Shown piece after piece: positions 53,501 to 63,520 of a DNA stretch of 64,000 bases (the stretch's first letter is position 1; each line of letters starts with the position of its first letter). Origin of the DNA: Euonymus europaeus. Lineage: Eukaryota; Streptophyta; Magnoliopsida; Celastrales; Celastraceae. Location of the stretch: NCBI GenBank assembly GCA_963580455.1, contig CAUZKV010000008.1, positions 992,001 to 1,056,000 of the forward strand, given 5' to 3'. The translations under genes and the position numbers were made by a program. The notes under the pieces were generated by a model. It was given only the letters and a program-made list of their open reading frames with translations. It was not told the DNA's origin and did no database searches.

Positions 53501-54017
53501 ACGGTTTTATGAATATCCGTTGACTCCGAGTTCTGAATTCGGTGATTTTTAGCTTGATTTCACACTACTTTTCGAGCTCTACAATCCTGGGTTTTCGGAT
53601 TTCGATTTCAGAACTCGTGGCTAGTAGGTCTCGTTTCACCTAGTTAGCCGCGAAATGTGGTTTCTTTACGTAAACGGTTTTATGAATATCCGTTGACTAC
53701 GAGTTCTGAATTCGGTGATTTTTAGCTTGATTTCACACTACTTTTCGAGCTCTACAATCCTGAGTTTTCGGATTTCGATTTCAGAACTCGTGGCTAGTAG
53801 GTTTCGTTTCACCTAGTTAGCCGCGAAATGTGGTTTCTTTACGTAAACGGTTTTATGAATATCCGTTGACTCCGAGTTCTGAATTCGGTGATTTTTAGCT
53901 TGATTTCACACTACTTTCTGAGCTCTACAATCCTAGCGTTTCGGATTTTTATTTCAGAACTCGTGGCTTGTAGGTCTCGTTCCACCTAGTTAGCCGTGAA
54001 ATGTGGTTTCTTTACGC
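50575..54017. repeat. Zone D 20-monomer higher-order repeat, copy 1 (3,443 bp)
   Basis: Markers recur exactly 3443 bases later: CGATTCTGGCG at 50658/54101 and the 16-base deletion CGTATCCGTTGATTCC at 52301/55744. TTGCTCTCG, CACCAAATTAGCCACG, GATTGCACAC with TTTTCAAGC, GATATGG/TTTGTTTACG type changes and GTTGATCTCATTTC all recur in the same order. The left edge is fixed by T (50574) versus C (54017) in ACGTAAACGG/ACGCAAACGG. Confidence 0.94.
52301..52457 (+). repeat. 157-bp deletion monomer (first copy)
   Basis: Between TTTACG and TATCCG the usual TAAACGGTTTTATGAA is missing, a 16-base loss that leaves a 157-bp monomer with CGTATCCGTTGATTCC. The upstream unit ends with TAGTTAGCTGCG. The same deletion recurs at 55744 inside the duplicated 20-monomer block. 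It makes a sharp physical marker for that block. Confidence 0.94.
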
Positions 54018-57000
54018 AAACGGTTTTATGAATATCCGTTGACTCCGAGTTCTGAATTCGGTGATTTTTAGCTTGATTTCACACTACTTTTCGAGCTCTA
54101 CGATTCTGGCGTTTCGGATTTTGATTTCAGAACTCGTGGCTAGTTGCTCTCGTTTCACCTATTTAGCCGCGAAATGTGGTTTCTTTACGTAAACAGTTTT
54201 ATGAATATCCGTTGACTACGAGTTCTGAATTCGGTGATTTTTAGCTTGATTTCACACTACTTTTCGAGCTCTACAATCCTGGGTTTTCGGATTTCGATTT
54301 CAGAACTCGTGGCTAGTAGGTCTCGTTTCACCAAATTAGCCACGAAATGTGGTTTCTTTACGTAAACGGTTTTATGAATATCCGTTGACTACGAGTTCTG
54401 AATTCGGTGATTTTTAGCTTGATTTCACACTACTTTTCGAGCTCTACAATCCTGAGTTTTCGGATTTCGATTTCAGAACTCGTGGCTAGTAGGTCTCGTT
54501 TCACCTAGTTAGCCACGAAATGTAGTTTCTTTACGTAAACGGTTTTATGAATATCCGTTGACTACGAGTTCTGAATTCGGTGATTTTTAGCTTGATTGCA
54601 CACTACTTTTCAAGCTCTACAATCCTGAGTTTTCGGATTTCGATTTCAGAACTCGTGGCTAGTAGGTCTCGTTTCACCTAGTTAGCTGCGAAATGTGGTT
54701 TTTTTACGTAAACGGTTTTATGAATATCCGTTGACTCCGAGTTCTGAATTCGGTGATTTTTAGCTTGATTTCACACTACTTTTCGAGCTCTACAATCCTG
54801 GCGTTTCGGATTTTGATTTCAGAACTCGTGGCTATTAGGTCTCGTTTCACCTAGTTAGCCGCGAAATGTGGTTTCTTTACGTAAACGATTTTATGAATAT
54901 CCGTTGACTCCGAGTACTGAATTCGGTGATTTTTAGCTTGATTTCACACTAATTTTCGAGCTCTACAATCTTGGCATGTCGGATTTTGATTTCAGAACTC
55001 GTGGCTAGTAGGTCTCGTTTCACCTAGTTAGCCGCAAAATGTGGTTTCTTTACGTAAACGGTTTTATGAATATCCGTTGACTCCGAGTTCTGAATTCGGT
55101 GATTTTTAGCTTGATTTCACACTACTTTTCGAGCTCTACAATCCTGGTTTTTCGGATTTTGATTTCAGAACTCGTGGCTAGTTGGTCTCGTTTCACCTAT
55201 TTAGCCGCGAAATGTGGTTTCTTTACGTAAACGGTTTTATGAATATCCGTTGACTCCGATTTCTGAATTCGGTGATTTTTAGCTTGATTTCACACTACTT
55301 TTCGAGCTCTACAATCCTGGGTTTCGGATTTTGATTTCAGAACTCGTGGCTAGTTGGTCTCGTTTCACCTATTTAGCCGCGAAATGTGGTTTCTTTACGT
55401 AAACGGTTTTATGAATATCCGTTGACTCCGAGTTCTGAATTCGGTGATTTTTAGCTTGATTTCACACTACTTTTCGAGCTCTACGATCCTGGCGTTTCGG
55501 ATTTTGATTTCAGAACTCGTGGCTAGTTGGTCTCGTTTCACCTAGTTAGCCGCGAAATATGGTTTGTTTACGTAAACGGTTTTATGAATATCCGTTGACT
55601 CCGAGTTCTGAATTCGGTGATTTTTAGCTTGATTTCACACTACTTTTTGAGCTCTACAATCCTGGGTTTTCGGATTTCGATTTCAGAACTCGTGGCTAGT
55701 AGGTCTCGTTTCACCTAGTTAGCTGCGAAATGTGGTTTCTTTACGTATCCGTTGATTCCGAGTTCTGAATTCGGTGATTTTTAGCTTGATTTCACACTAT
55801 TTTTCGAGTTCTACAATCCTGGGTTTTCGGATTTCGATTTCAGAACTCGTGGCTAGTAGGTCTCGTTTCACCTAGTTAGCCGCGAAATGTGGTTTCTTTA
55901 CATAAACGGTTTTATGAATATCCGTTGACTACGAGTTCTGAATTCGGTGATTTTTAGCTTCATTTCACACTACTTTTCGAGCTCTACAATCCTGAGTTTT
56001 CGGATTTCGATTTCAGAACTCGTGGCTAGTAGGTCTCGTTTCACCTAGTTAGCCGCGAAATGTGGTTTCTTTACGTAAACGGTTTTATGAATATCCGTTG
56101 ACTCCGAGTTCTGAATTCGGTGATTTTTAGCTTGATTTCACACTACTTTTCGAGCTCTACGATCCTGGCATTTCAGATTTTGATTTCAGAACTCGTGGCT
56201 AGTTGATCTCATTTCACCTAGTTAGCCGCGAAATGTGGTTTCTTTACGTAAACGGTTTTATGAATATCCGTTGACTCCGAGTTCTGAATTCGGTGATTTT
56301 TAGCTTGATTTCACACTAATTTTCGAGCTCTACGATCCTGGCATTTCGGATTTTGATTTCAAAACTCGTGGCTAGTTGGTCTCGTTTCACCTAGTTTGCC
56401 GCGAAATGTGGTTTCTTTACGTAAACGGTTTTATGAATATCGGTTGACTCCGAGTTCTGAATTCGGTGATTTTTAGCTTGATTTCACACTAATTTTTGAG
56501 CTCTACAATCCTGGCATTTCGGATTTTGATTTCAGAACTCGTGGCTTGTAGGTCTCGTTTCACCTAGTTAGCCGCGAAATGTGGTTTCTTTACGTAAACG
56601 GTTTTATGAATATCCGTTGACTACGAGTTCTGAATTCGGTGATTTTTAGCTTGATTTCACACTACTTTTCGAGCTCTACAATCCTGAGTTTTCGGATTTC
56701 GATTTCAGAACTCGTGGCTAGTAGGTTTCGTTTCACCTAGTTAGCCGCGAAATGTGGTTTCTTTACGTAAACGGTTTTATGAATATCGGTTGACTCCGAG
56801 TTCTGAATTCGGTGATTTTTAGCTTGATTTCACACTATTTTTCGAGTTCTACAATCCTAGCGTTTCGGATTTTTATTTCAGAACTCGTGGCTTGTAGGTC
56901 TCGTTCCACCTAGTTAGCCGCGAAATGTGGTTTCTTTACGCAAACGGTTTTATGAATATCCGTTGACTCCGAGTTCTGAATTCGGTGATTTTTAGCTTGA

Positions 57001-57460
57001 TTTCACACTACTTTTCGAGCTCTACAATCCTGGGTTTTCGGATTTCGATTTCAGAACTCGTGGCTAGTAGGTCTCGTTTCACCTAGTTAGCCGCGAAATG
57101 TGGTTTCTTTACGTAAACGGTTTTATGAATATCCGTTGACTACGAGTTCTGAATTCGGTGATTTTTAGCTTGATTTCACACTACTTTTTGAGCTCTACAA
57201 TCCTGAGTTTTCGGATTTCGATTTCAGAACTCGTGGCTAGTAGGTTTCGTTTCACCTAGTTAGCCGCGAAATGTGGTTTCTTTACGTAAACGGTTTTATG
57301 AATATCCGTTGACTCCGAGTTCTGAATTCGGTGATTTTTAGCTTGATTTCACACTACTTTCTGAGCTCTACAATCCTAGCGTTTCGGATTTTTATTTCAG
57401 AACTCGTGGCTTGTAGGTCTCGTTCCACCTAGTTAGCCGTGAAATGTGGTTTCTTTACGC
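54018..57460. repeat. Zone D 20-monomer higher-order repeat, copy 2 (3,443 bp)
   Basis: This is a tandem second copy, and by eye nearly base-for-base identical to the first. One clear difference is CTTTTCGAGC in copy 1 (near 53.75 kb) versus CTTTTTGAGC near 57.19 kb, a CpG to TpG change. After the block the sequence reads GAGCTTTACAATCCTGGG rather than the CGATTCTGGCG start, so only two copies exist here. Confidence 0.94.
55744..55900 (+). repeat. 157-bp deletion monomer (second copy)
   Basis: The same 16-base loss as at 52301, exactly 3443 bases downstream, followed as in the first copy by ACATAAACGG. I saw no other copy of this deletion in the window. Confidence 0.94.
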
Positions 57461-57980
57461 AAACGGTTTTATGAATATCCGTTGACTCCGAGTTCTGAAT
57501 TCGGTGATTTTTAGCTTGATTTCACACTACTTTTCGAGCTTTACAATCCTGGGTTTTCGGATTTCGATTTCAGAACTCGTGGCTAGTAGGTCTCGTTTCA
57601 CCAAATTAGCCACGAAATGTGGTTTCTTTACGTAAACGGTTTTATGAATATCCGTTGACTACGAGTTCTGAATTCGGTGATTTTTAGCTTGATTTCACAC
57701 TACTTTTCGAGCTCTACAATCCTGAGTTTTCGGATTTCGATTTCAGAACTCGAGGCTAGTAGGTCTCGTTTCACCTAGTTAGCCGCGAAATGTGGTTTCT
57801 TTACGTAAACGGTTTTATGAATATCCATTGACTCCGAGTTCTGAATTCGGTGATTTTTAGCTTGATTTCACACTACTTTTCGAGCTCTACAATCCTGGGT
57901 TTCGGATTTTGATTTCAGAACTCGTGGCTAGTAGGTCTCGTTTCACCTAGTTAGCCGCGAAATGTGGTTTCTTTACGTAA
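57461..57980. repeat. Linker monomers between zones D and E
   Basis: Three monomers: CCTGGGTTTTCGG with CACCAAATTAGCCACG, then GACTACGAG with ACTCGAGGC, then a TCCATTGACT/GGGTTTCGG copy. The last two resemble the pair near 42.7-42.9 kb, which also has ACTCGAGGC followed by TCCATTGACT. They join two large duplicated blocks; nothing else is present. Confidence 0.8.
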
Positions 57981-60049
57981 ACGGTTTCATGAATATCCGT
58001 TGACTCCGAGTTCTGAATTCGGTGATTTTTAGCTTGATTAGACACTACTTTTCGAGCTCTACAATCCTGGTTTTTTGCGTTTCGATTTCAGAACTCGTGG
58101 CTAGTAGGTCTCGTTTCACCTAGTTAGCCGCGAAATGTGGTTTCTTTACGTAAACGGTTTTATGAATATCCGTTTTACTCCGAGTTCTGAATTCGGTGAT
58201 TTTTAGCTTGATTTCACACTACTTTTCGAGCTCTACGATCCTGGCGTTTCGGATTTTGATTTCAGAACTCGTGGCTAGTTGGTCACGTTTCACCTAGTTA
58301 GCCGCGAAATATGGTTTCTTTACGTAAACAGTTTTATGAATATCCGTTGACTCCGAGTTCTGAATTCGGTGATTTTTAGCTTGATTTCACACTACTTTTT
58401 GAGCTCTACAATCCTGGGTTTTCGGATTTCGATTTCAGAAATCGTGGCTAGTAGGTCTCGTTTCACCTAGTTAGCCGCGAAATGTGGTTTCTTTACGTAA
58501 ACGGTTTTATGAATATCCGTTGACTCCGAGTTCTGAATTCGGTGATTTTTAGCTTGATTTCACACAACTTTTCGAGCTCTACAATCCTGGGTTTTCGGAT
58601 TTCGATTTCAGAACTCGTGGCTAGTAGGTCTCGTTTCACCTAGTTAGCCGCGAAATGTGGTTTCTTTACGTAAACGGTTTTATGAATATCCGTTGACTAC
58701 GAGTTCTGAATTCGGTGATTTTTAGCTTCATTTCACACTACTTTTCGAGCTCTACAATCCTGAGTTTTCGGATTTCGATTTCAGAACTCGTGGCTAGTAG
58801 GTCTCGTTTCACCTAGTTAGCCGCGAAATGTGGTTTCTTTACGTAAACGGTTTTATGAAAATCCGTTGACTCCGAGTTCTGAATTCGGTGATTTTTAGCT
58901 TGATTTCACACTACTTTTCGAGCTCTACGATCCTGGCGTTTCGGATTTTGATTTCAGAACTCGTGGCTAGTTGATCTCATTTCTCCTAGTTAGCCGCGAA
59001 ATGTGGTTTCTTTACGTAAACGGTTTTATGAATATCCGTTGACTCCGAGTTCTGAATTCGGTGATTTTTAGCTTGATTTCACACTACTTTTCGAGCTCTA
59101 CGATCCTGGCGTTTCGGATTTCGATTTCAGAACTCGTGGCTAGTAGGTCTCGTTTCACCTAGTTAGCCGCGAAATGTGGTTTCTTTACGTAAACGGATTT
59201 ATGAATATCCGTTTTACTCCGAGTTCTGAATTCGGTGATTTTTAGCTTGATTTCACACTACTTTTCGAGCTCTACGATCCTGGCGTTTCGGATTTTGATT
59301 TCAGAACTCGTGGCTAGTTGGTCTCGTTTCACCTAGTTAGCCGCGAAATATGGTTTCTTTACGTAAACGGTTTTATGAATATCCGTTGACTCCGAGTTCT
59401 GAATTCGGTGATTTTTAGCTTGATTTCACACTACTTTTTGAGCTCTACAATCCTGGGTTTTCGGATTTCGATTTCAGAACTCGTGGCTAGTAGGTCTCGT
59501 TTCACCTAGTTAGACGCGAAATGTGGTTTCTTTACGTAAACGGTTTTATGAATATCCGTTGACTCCGAGTTCTGAATTCGGTGATTTTTAGCTTGATTTC
59601 ACACTAATTTTCGAGCTCTACAATCCTGGGTTTTCGGATTTCGATTTCAGAACTCGTGGCTAGTACGTCTCGTTTCACCTAGTTAGCCGCGAAATGTGGT
59701 TTCTTTACGTAAACGGTTTTATGAATATCCGTTGACTTCGAGTTCTGAATTCGGTGATTTTTAGCTTCATTTCACACTACTTTTCGAGCTCTACAATCCT
59801 GAGTTTTCGGATTTCGATTTCAGAACTCGTGGCTAGTAGGTCTCGTTTCACCTAGTTAGCCGCGAAATGTGGTTTCTTTACGTAAACGGTTTTATGAATA
59901 TCCGTTGACTCCGAGTTCTGAATTCGGTGATTTTTAGCTTGATTTCACACTACTTTTCGAGCTCTACGATCCTGGCGTTTCGGATTTTTATTTCAGAACT
60001 CGTGGCTTGTAGGTCTCGTTCCACCTAGTTAGCCGCGAAATGTGGTTTC

Positions 60050-60059
60050 TTTACGTAAA
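60050..60059. other. TTTACGTAAA palindrome at the monomer junction
   Basis: This is a perfect 10-bp palindrome, present in nearly every copy at the phase used here as the monomer boundary. It is destroyed in copies that read ACGCAAACGG (the junction after CCTAGCG-type monomers) and in rare ACTTAAACGG or ACATAAACGG copies. Short palindromes at fixed phase in satellites are sometimes discussed as protein-binding or non-B DNA sites. The sequence shows only the symmetry; no function is proven. Confidence 0.85.
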
Positions 60060-60226
60060 CGGTTTTATGAATATCCGTTGACTCCGAGTTCTGAATTCGG
60101 TGATTTTTAGCTTGATTTCACACTACTTTTCGAGCTCTACAATCCTGGGTTTTCGGATTTCGATTTCAGAACTCGTGGCTAGTAGGTCTCGTTTCACCTA
60201 GTTAGCCGCGAAATGTGGTTTCTTTA
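60054..60226 (+). repeat. Reference (consensus-like) 173-bp monomer
   Basis: This copy carries the majority base at the main variable sites by eye: GACTCCGAG, CTTTTCGAG, CCTGGGTTTTCGG, GGATTTCGATTT, CTAGTAGG, CGTTTCACC and CCTAGTTAGCC. By hand count it has 35 C and 37 G in 173 bases (about 42% GC) and 12 CpG dinucleotides. It contains one EcoRI site (60093-60098) and one SacI site (60132-60137). T-tracts begin at unit positions 51, 74 and 97, a regular 23-base spacing. It is a convenient phase reference for the other copies; the choice of first base is arbitrary. Confidence 0.9.
60085..60175. other. 11-bp inverted repeat pair within the monomer
   Basis: CGAGTTCTGAA (60085-60095) and its exact reverse complement TTCAGAACTCG (60165-60175) flank a 69-base interval. 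The left arm lies inside an imperfect 17-bp palindrome, CCGAGTTCTGAATTCGG (60084-60100). Both arms persist in most subfamilies, including GACTACGAG and GAATCCGAG copies, although bases just outside them vary. The left arm is broken in CCGATTTCTGAA copies (for example near 3141, 6426 and 9019) and the right arm in CAGAAATCG copies. A single strand could form a long-loop hairpin. Whether this matters in vivo is unknown. Confidence 0.8.
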
Positions 60227-60750
60227 CGTAAACGGTTTTATGAATATCCGTTGACTCCGAGTTCTGAATTCGGTGATTTTTAGCTTGATTTCACACTACT
60301 TTTTGAGCTCTACAATCCTGGGTTTTCGGATTTTGATTTCAGAAATCGTGGCTAGTAGGTCTCGTTTCACCTAGTTAGCCGCGAAATGTGGTTTCTTTAC
60401 GTAAACGGTTTTATGAATATCCGTTGACTCCGAGTTCTGAATTCGGTGATTTTTAGCTTGATTTCACACAACTTTTCGAGCTCTACAATCCTGGGTTTTC
60501 GGATTTCGATTTCAGAACTCGTGGCTAGTAGGTCTCGTTTCACCTAGTTAGCCGCGAAATGTGGTTTCTTTACGTAAACGGTTTTATGAATATCCGTTGA
60601 CTACGAGTTCTGAATTCGGTGATTTTTAGCTTCATTTCACACTACTTTTCGAGCTCTACAATCCTGAGTTTTCGGATTTCGATTTCAGAACTCGTGGCTA
60701 GTAGGTCTCGTTTCACCTAGTTAGCCGCGAAATGTGGTTTCTTTACGTAA

Positions 60751-63520
60751 ACGGTTTCATGAATATCCGTTGACTCCGAGTTCTGAATTCGGTGATTTTT
60801 AGCTTGATTAGACACTACTTTTCGAGCTCTACAATCCTGGTTTTTTGCGTTTCGATTTCAGAACTCGTGGCTAGTAGGTCTCGTTTCACCTAGTTAGCCG
60901 CGAAATGTGGTTTCTTTACGTAAACGGTTTTATGAATATCCGTTTTACTCCGAGTTCTGAATTCGGTGATTTTTAGCTTGATTTCACACTACTTTTCGAG
61001 CTCTACGATCCTGGCGTTTCGGATTTTGATTTCAGAACTCGTGGCTAGTTGGTCACGTTTCACCTAGTTAGCCGCGAAATATGGTTTCTTTACGTAAACA
61101 GTTTTATGAATATCCGTTGACTCCGAGTTCTGAATTCGGTGATTTTTAGCTTGATTTCACACTACTTTTTGAGCTCTACAATCCTGGGTTTTCGGATTTC
61201 GATTTCAGAAATCGTGGCTAGTAGGTCTCGTTTCACCTAGTTAGCCGCGAAATGTGGTTTCTTTACGTAAACGGTTTTATGAATATCCGTTGACTCCGAG
61301 TTCTGAATTCGGTGATTTTTAGCTTGATTTCACACAACTTTTCGAGCTCTACAATCCTGGGTTTTCGGATTTCGATTTCAGAACTCGTGGCTAGTAGGTC
61401 TCGTTTCACCTAGTTAGCCGCGAAATGTGGTTTCTTTACGTAAACGGTTTTATGAATATCCGTTGACTACGAGTTCTGAATTCGGTGATTTTTAGCTTCA
61501 TTTCACACTACTTTTCGAGCTCTACAATCCTGAGTTTTCGGATTTCGATTTCAGAACTCGTGGCTAGTAGGTCTCGTTTCACCTAGTTAGCCGCGAAATG
61601 TGGTTTCTTTACGTAAACGGTTTTATGAAAATCCGTTGACTCCGAGTTCTGAATTCGGTGATTTTTAGCTTGATTTCACACTACTTTTCGAGCTCTACGA
61701 TCCTGGCGTTTCGGATTTTGATTTCAGAACTCGTGGCTAGTTGATCTCATTTCTCCTAGTTAGCCGCGAAATGTGGTTTCTTTACGTAAACGGTTTTATG
61801 AATATCCGTTGACTCCGAGTTCTGAATTCGGTGATTTTTAGCTTGATTTCACACTACTTTTCGAGCTCTACGATCCTGGCATTTCGGATTTCGATTTCAG
61901 AACTCGTGGCTAGTAGGTCTCGTTTCACCTAGTTAGCCGCGAAATGTGGTTTCTTTACGTAAACGGATTTATGAATATCCGTTTTACTCCGAGTTCTGAA
62001 TTCGGTGATTTTTAGCTTGATTTCACACTACTTTTCGAGCTCTACGATCCTGGCGTTTCGGATTTTGATTTCAGAACTCGTGGCTAGTTGGTCTCGTTTC
62101 ACCTAGTTAGCCGCGAAATATGGTTTCTTTACGTAAACGGTTTTATGAATATCCGTTGACTCCGAGTTCTGAATTCGGTGATTTTTAGCTTGATTTCACA
62201 CTACTTTTTGAGCTCTACAATCCTGGGTTTTCGGATTTCGATTTCAGAACTCGTGGCTAGTAGGTCTCGTTTCACCTAGTTAGACGCGAAATGTGGTTTC
62301 TTTACGTAAACGGTTTTATGAATATCCGTTGACTCCGAGTTCTGAATTCGGTGATTTTTAGCTTGATTTCACACTAATTTTCGAGCTCTACAATCCTGGG
62401 TTTTCGGATTTCGATTTCAGAACTCGTGGCTAGTACGTCTCGTTTCACCTAGTTAGCCGCGAAATGTGGTTTCTTTACGTAAACGGTTTTATGAATATCC
62501 GTTGACTTCGAGTTCTGAATTCGGTGATTTTTAGCTTCATTTCACACTACTTTTCGAGCTCTACAATCCTGAGTTTTGGGTTTTCGATTTCAGAACTCGT
62601 GGCTAGTAGGTCTCGTTTCACCTAGTTAGCCGCGAAATGTGGTTTCTTTACGTAAACGGTTTTATGAATATCCGTTGACTCCGAGTTCTGAATTCGGTGA
62701 TTTTTAGCTTGATTTCACACTACTTTTCGAGCTCTACGATCCTGGCGTTTCGGATTTTTATTTCAGAACTCGTGGCTTGTAGGTCTCGTTCCACCTAGTT
62801 AGCCGCGAAATGTGGTTTCTTTACGTAAACGGTTTTATGAATATCCGTTGACTCCGAGTTCTGAATTCGGTGATTTTTAGCTTGATTTCACACTACTTTT
62901 CGAGCTCTACAATCCTGGGTTTTCGGATTTCGATTTCAGAACTCGTGGCTAGTAGGTCTCGTTTCACCTAGTTAGCCGCGAAATGTGGTTTCTTTACGTA
63001 AACGGTTTTATGAATATCCGTTGACTCCGAGTTCTGAATTCGGTGATTTTTAGCTTGATTTCACACTACTTTTTGAGCTCTACAATCCTGGGTTTTCGGA
63101 TTTTGATTTCAGAAATCGTGGCTAGTAGGTCTCGTTTCACCTAGTTAGCCGCGAAATGTGGTTTCTTTACGTAAACGGTTTTATGAATATCCGTTGACTC
63201 CGAGTTCTGAATTCGGTGATTTTTAGCTTGATTTCACACAACTTTTCGAGCTCTACAATCCTGGGTTTTCGGATTTCGATTTCAGAACTCGTGGCTAGTA
63301 GGTCTCGTTTCACCTAGTTAGCCGCGAAATGTGGTTTCTTTACGTAAACGGTTTTATGAATATCCGTTGACTACGAGTTCTGAATTCGGTGATTTTTAGC
63401 TTCATTTCACACTACTTTTCGAGCTCTACAATCCTGAGTTTTCGGATTTCGATTTCAGAACTCGTGGCTAGTAGGTCTCGTTTCACCTAGTTAGCTGCGA
63501 AATGTGGTTTCTTTACGTAA
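60751..63520. repeat. Zone E 16-monomer higher-order repeat, copy 2 (2,770 bp)
   Basis: Tandem second copy. Differences from copy 1 are few: CCTGGCGTTTCGG near 59.11 kb is CCTGGCATTTCGG near 61.88 kb, and GAGTTTTCGGATTTCG near 59.81 kb is GAGTTTTGGGTTTTCG near 62.58 kb. The block ends before TAGTTAGCTGCG near 63.5 kb, after which the order departs. Confidence 0.93.

Larger units (their letters stand above)
57981..60750. repeat. Zone E 16-monomer higher-order repeat, copy 1 (2,770 bp)
   Basis: Private markers recur 2770 bases later: ACGGTTTCATG at 57981/60751, GGTCACGTTT at 58281/61051, TTTTATGAAAATCC at 58851/61621 and TAGTACGTCTCG at 59661/62431. GATTAGACAC, ACACAACTTTTCG, GCTTCATTTC, CATTTCTCCTAG and AAACGGATTTATG recur in step. 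The unit has the same monomer number as the zone B block but a different composition. Confidence 0.93.

Noticed and set aside
50575..63520. Large duplications as assembly artefacts
   Set aside because: Not fully excluded, but copies differ by real point changes (near 53.75/57.19, 59.11/61.88 and 59.81/62.58 kb), and similar offsets occur throughout. Read support is needed for the exact copy number.
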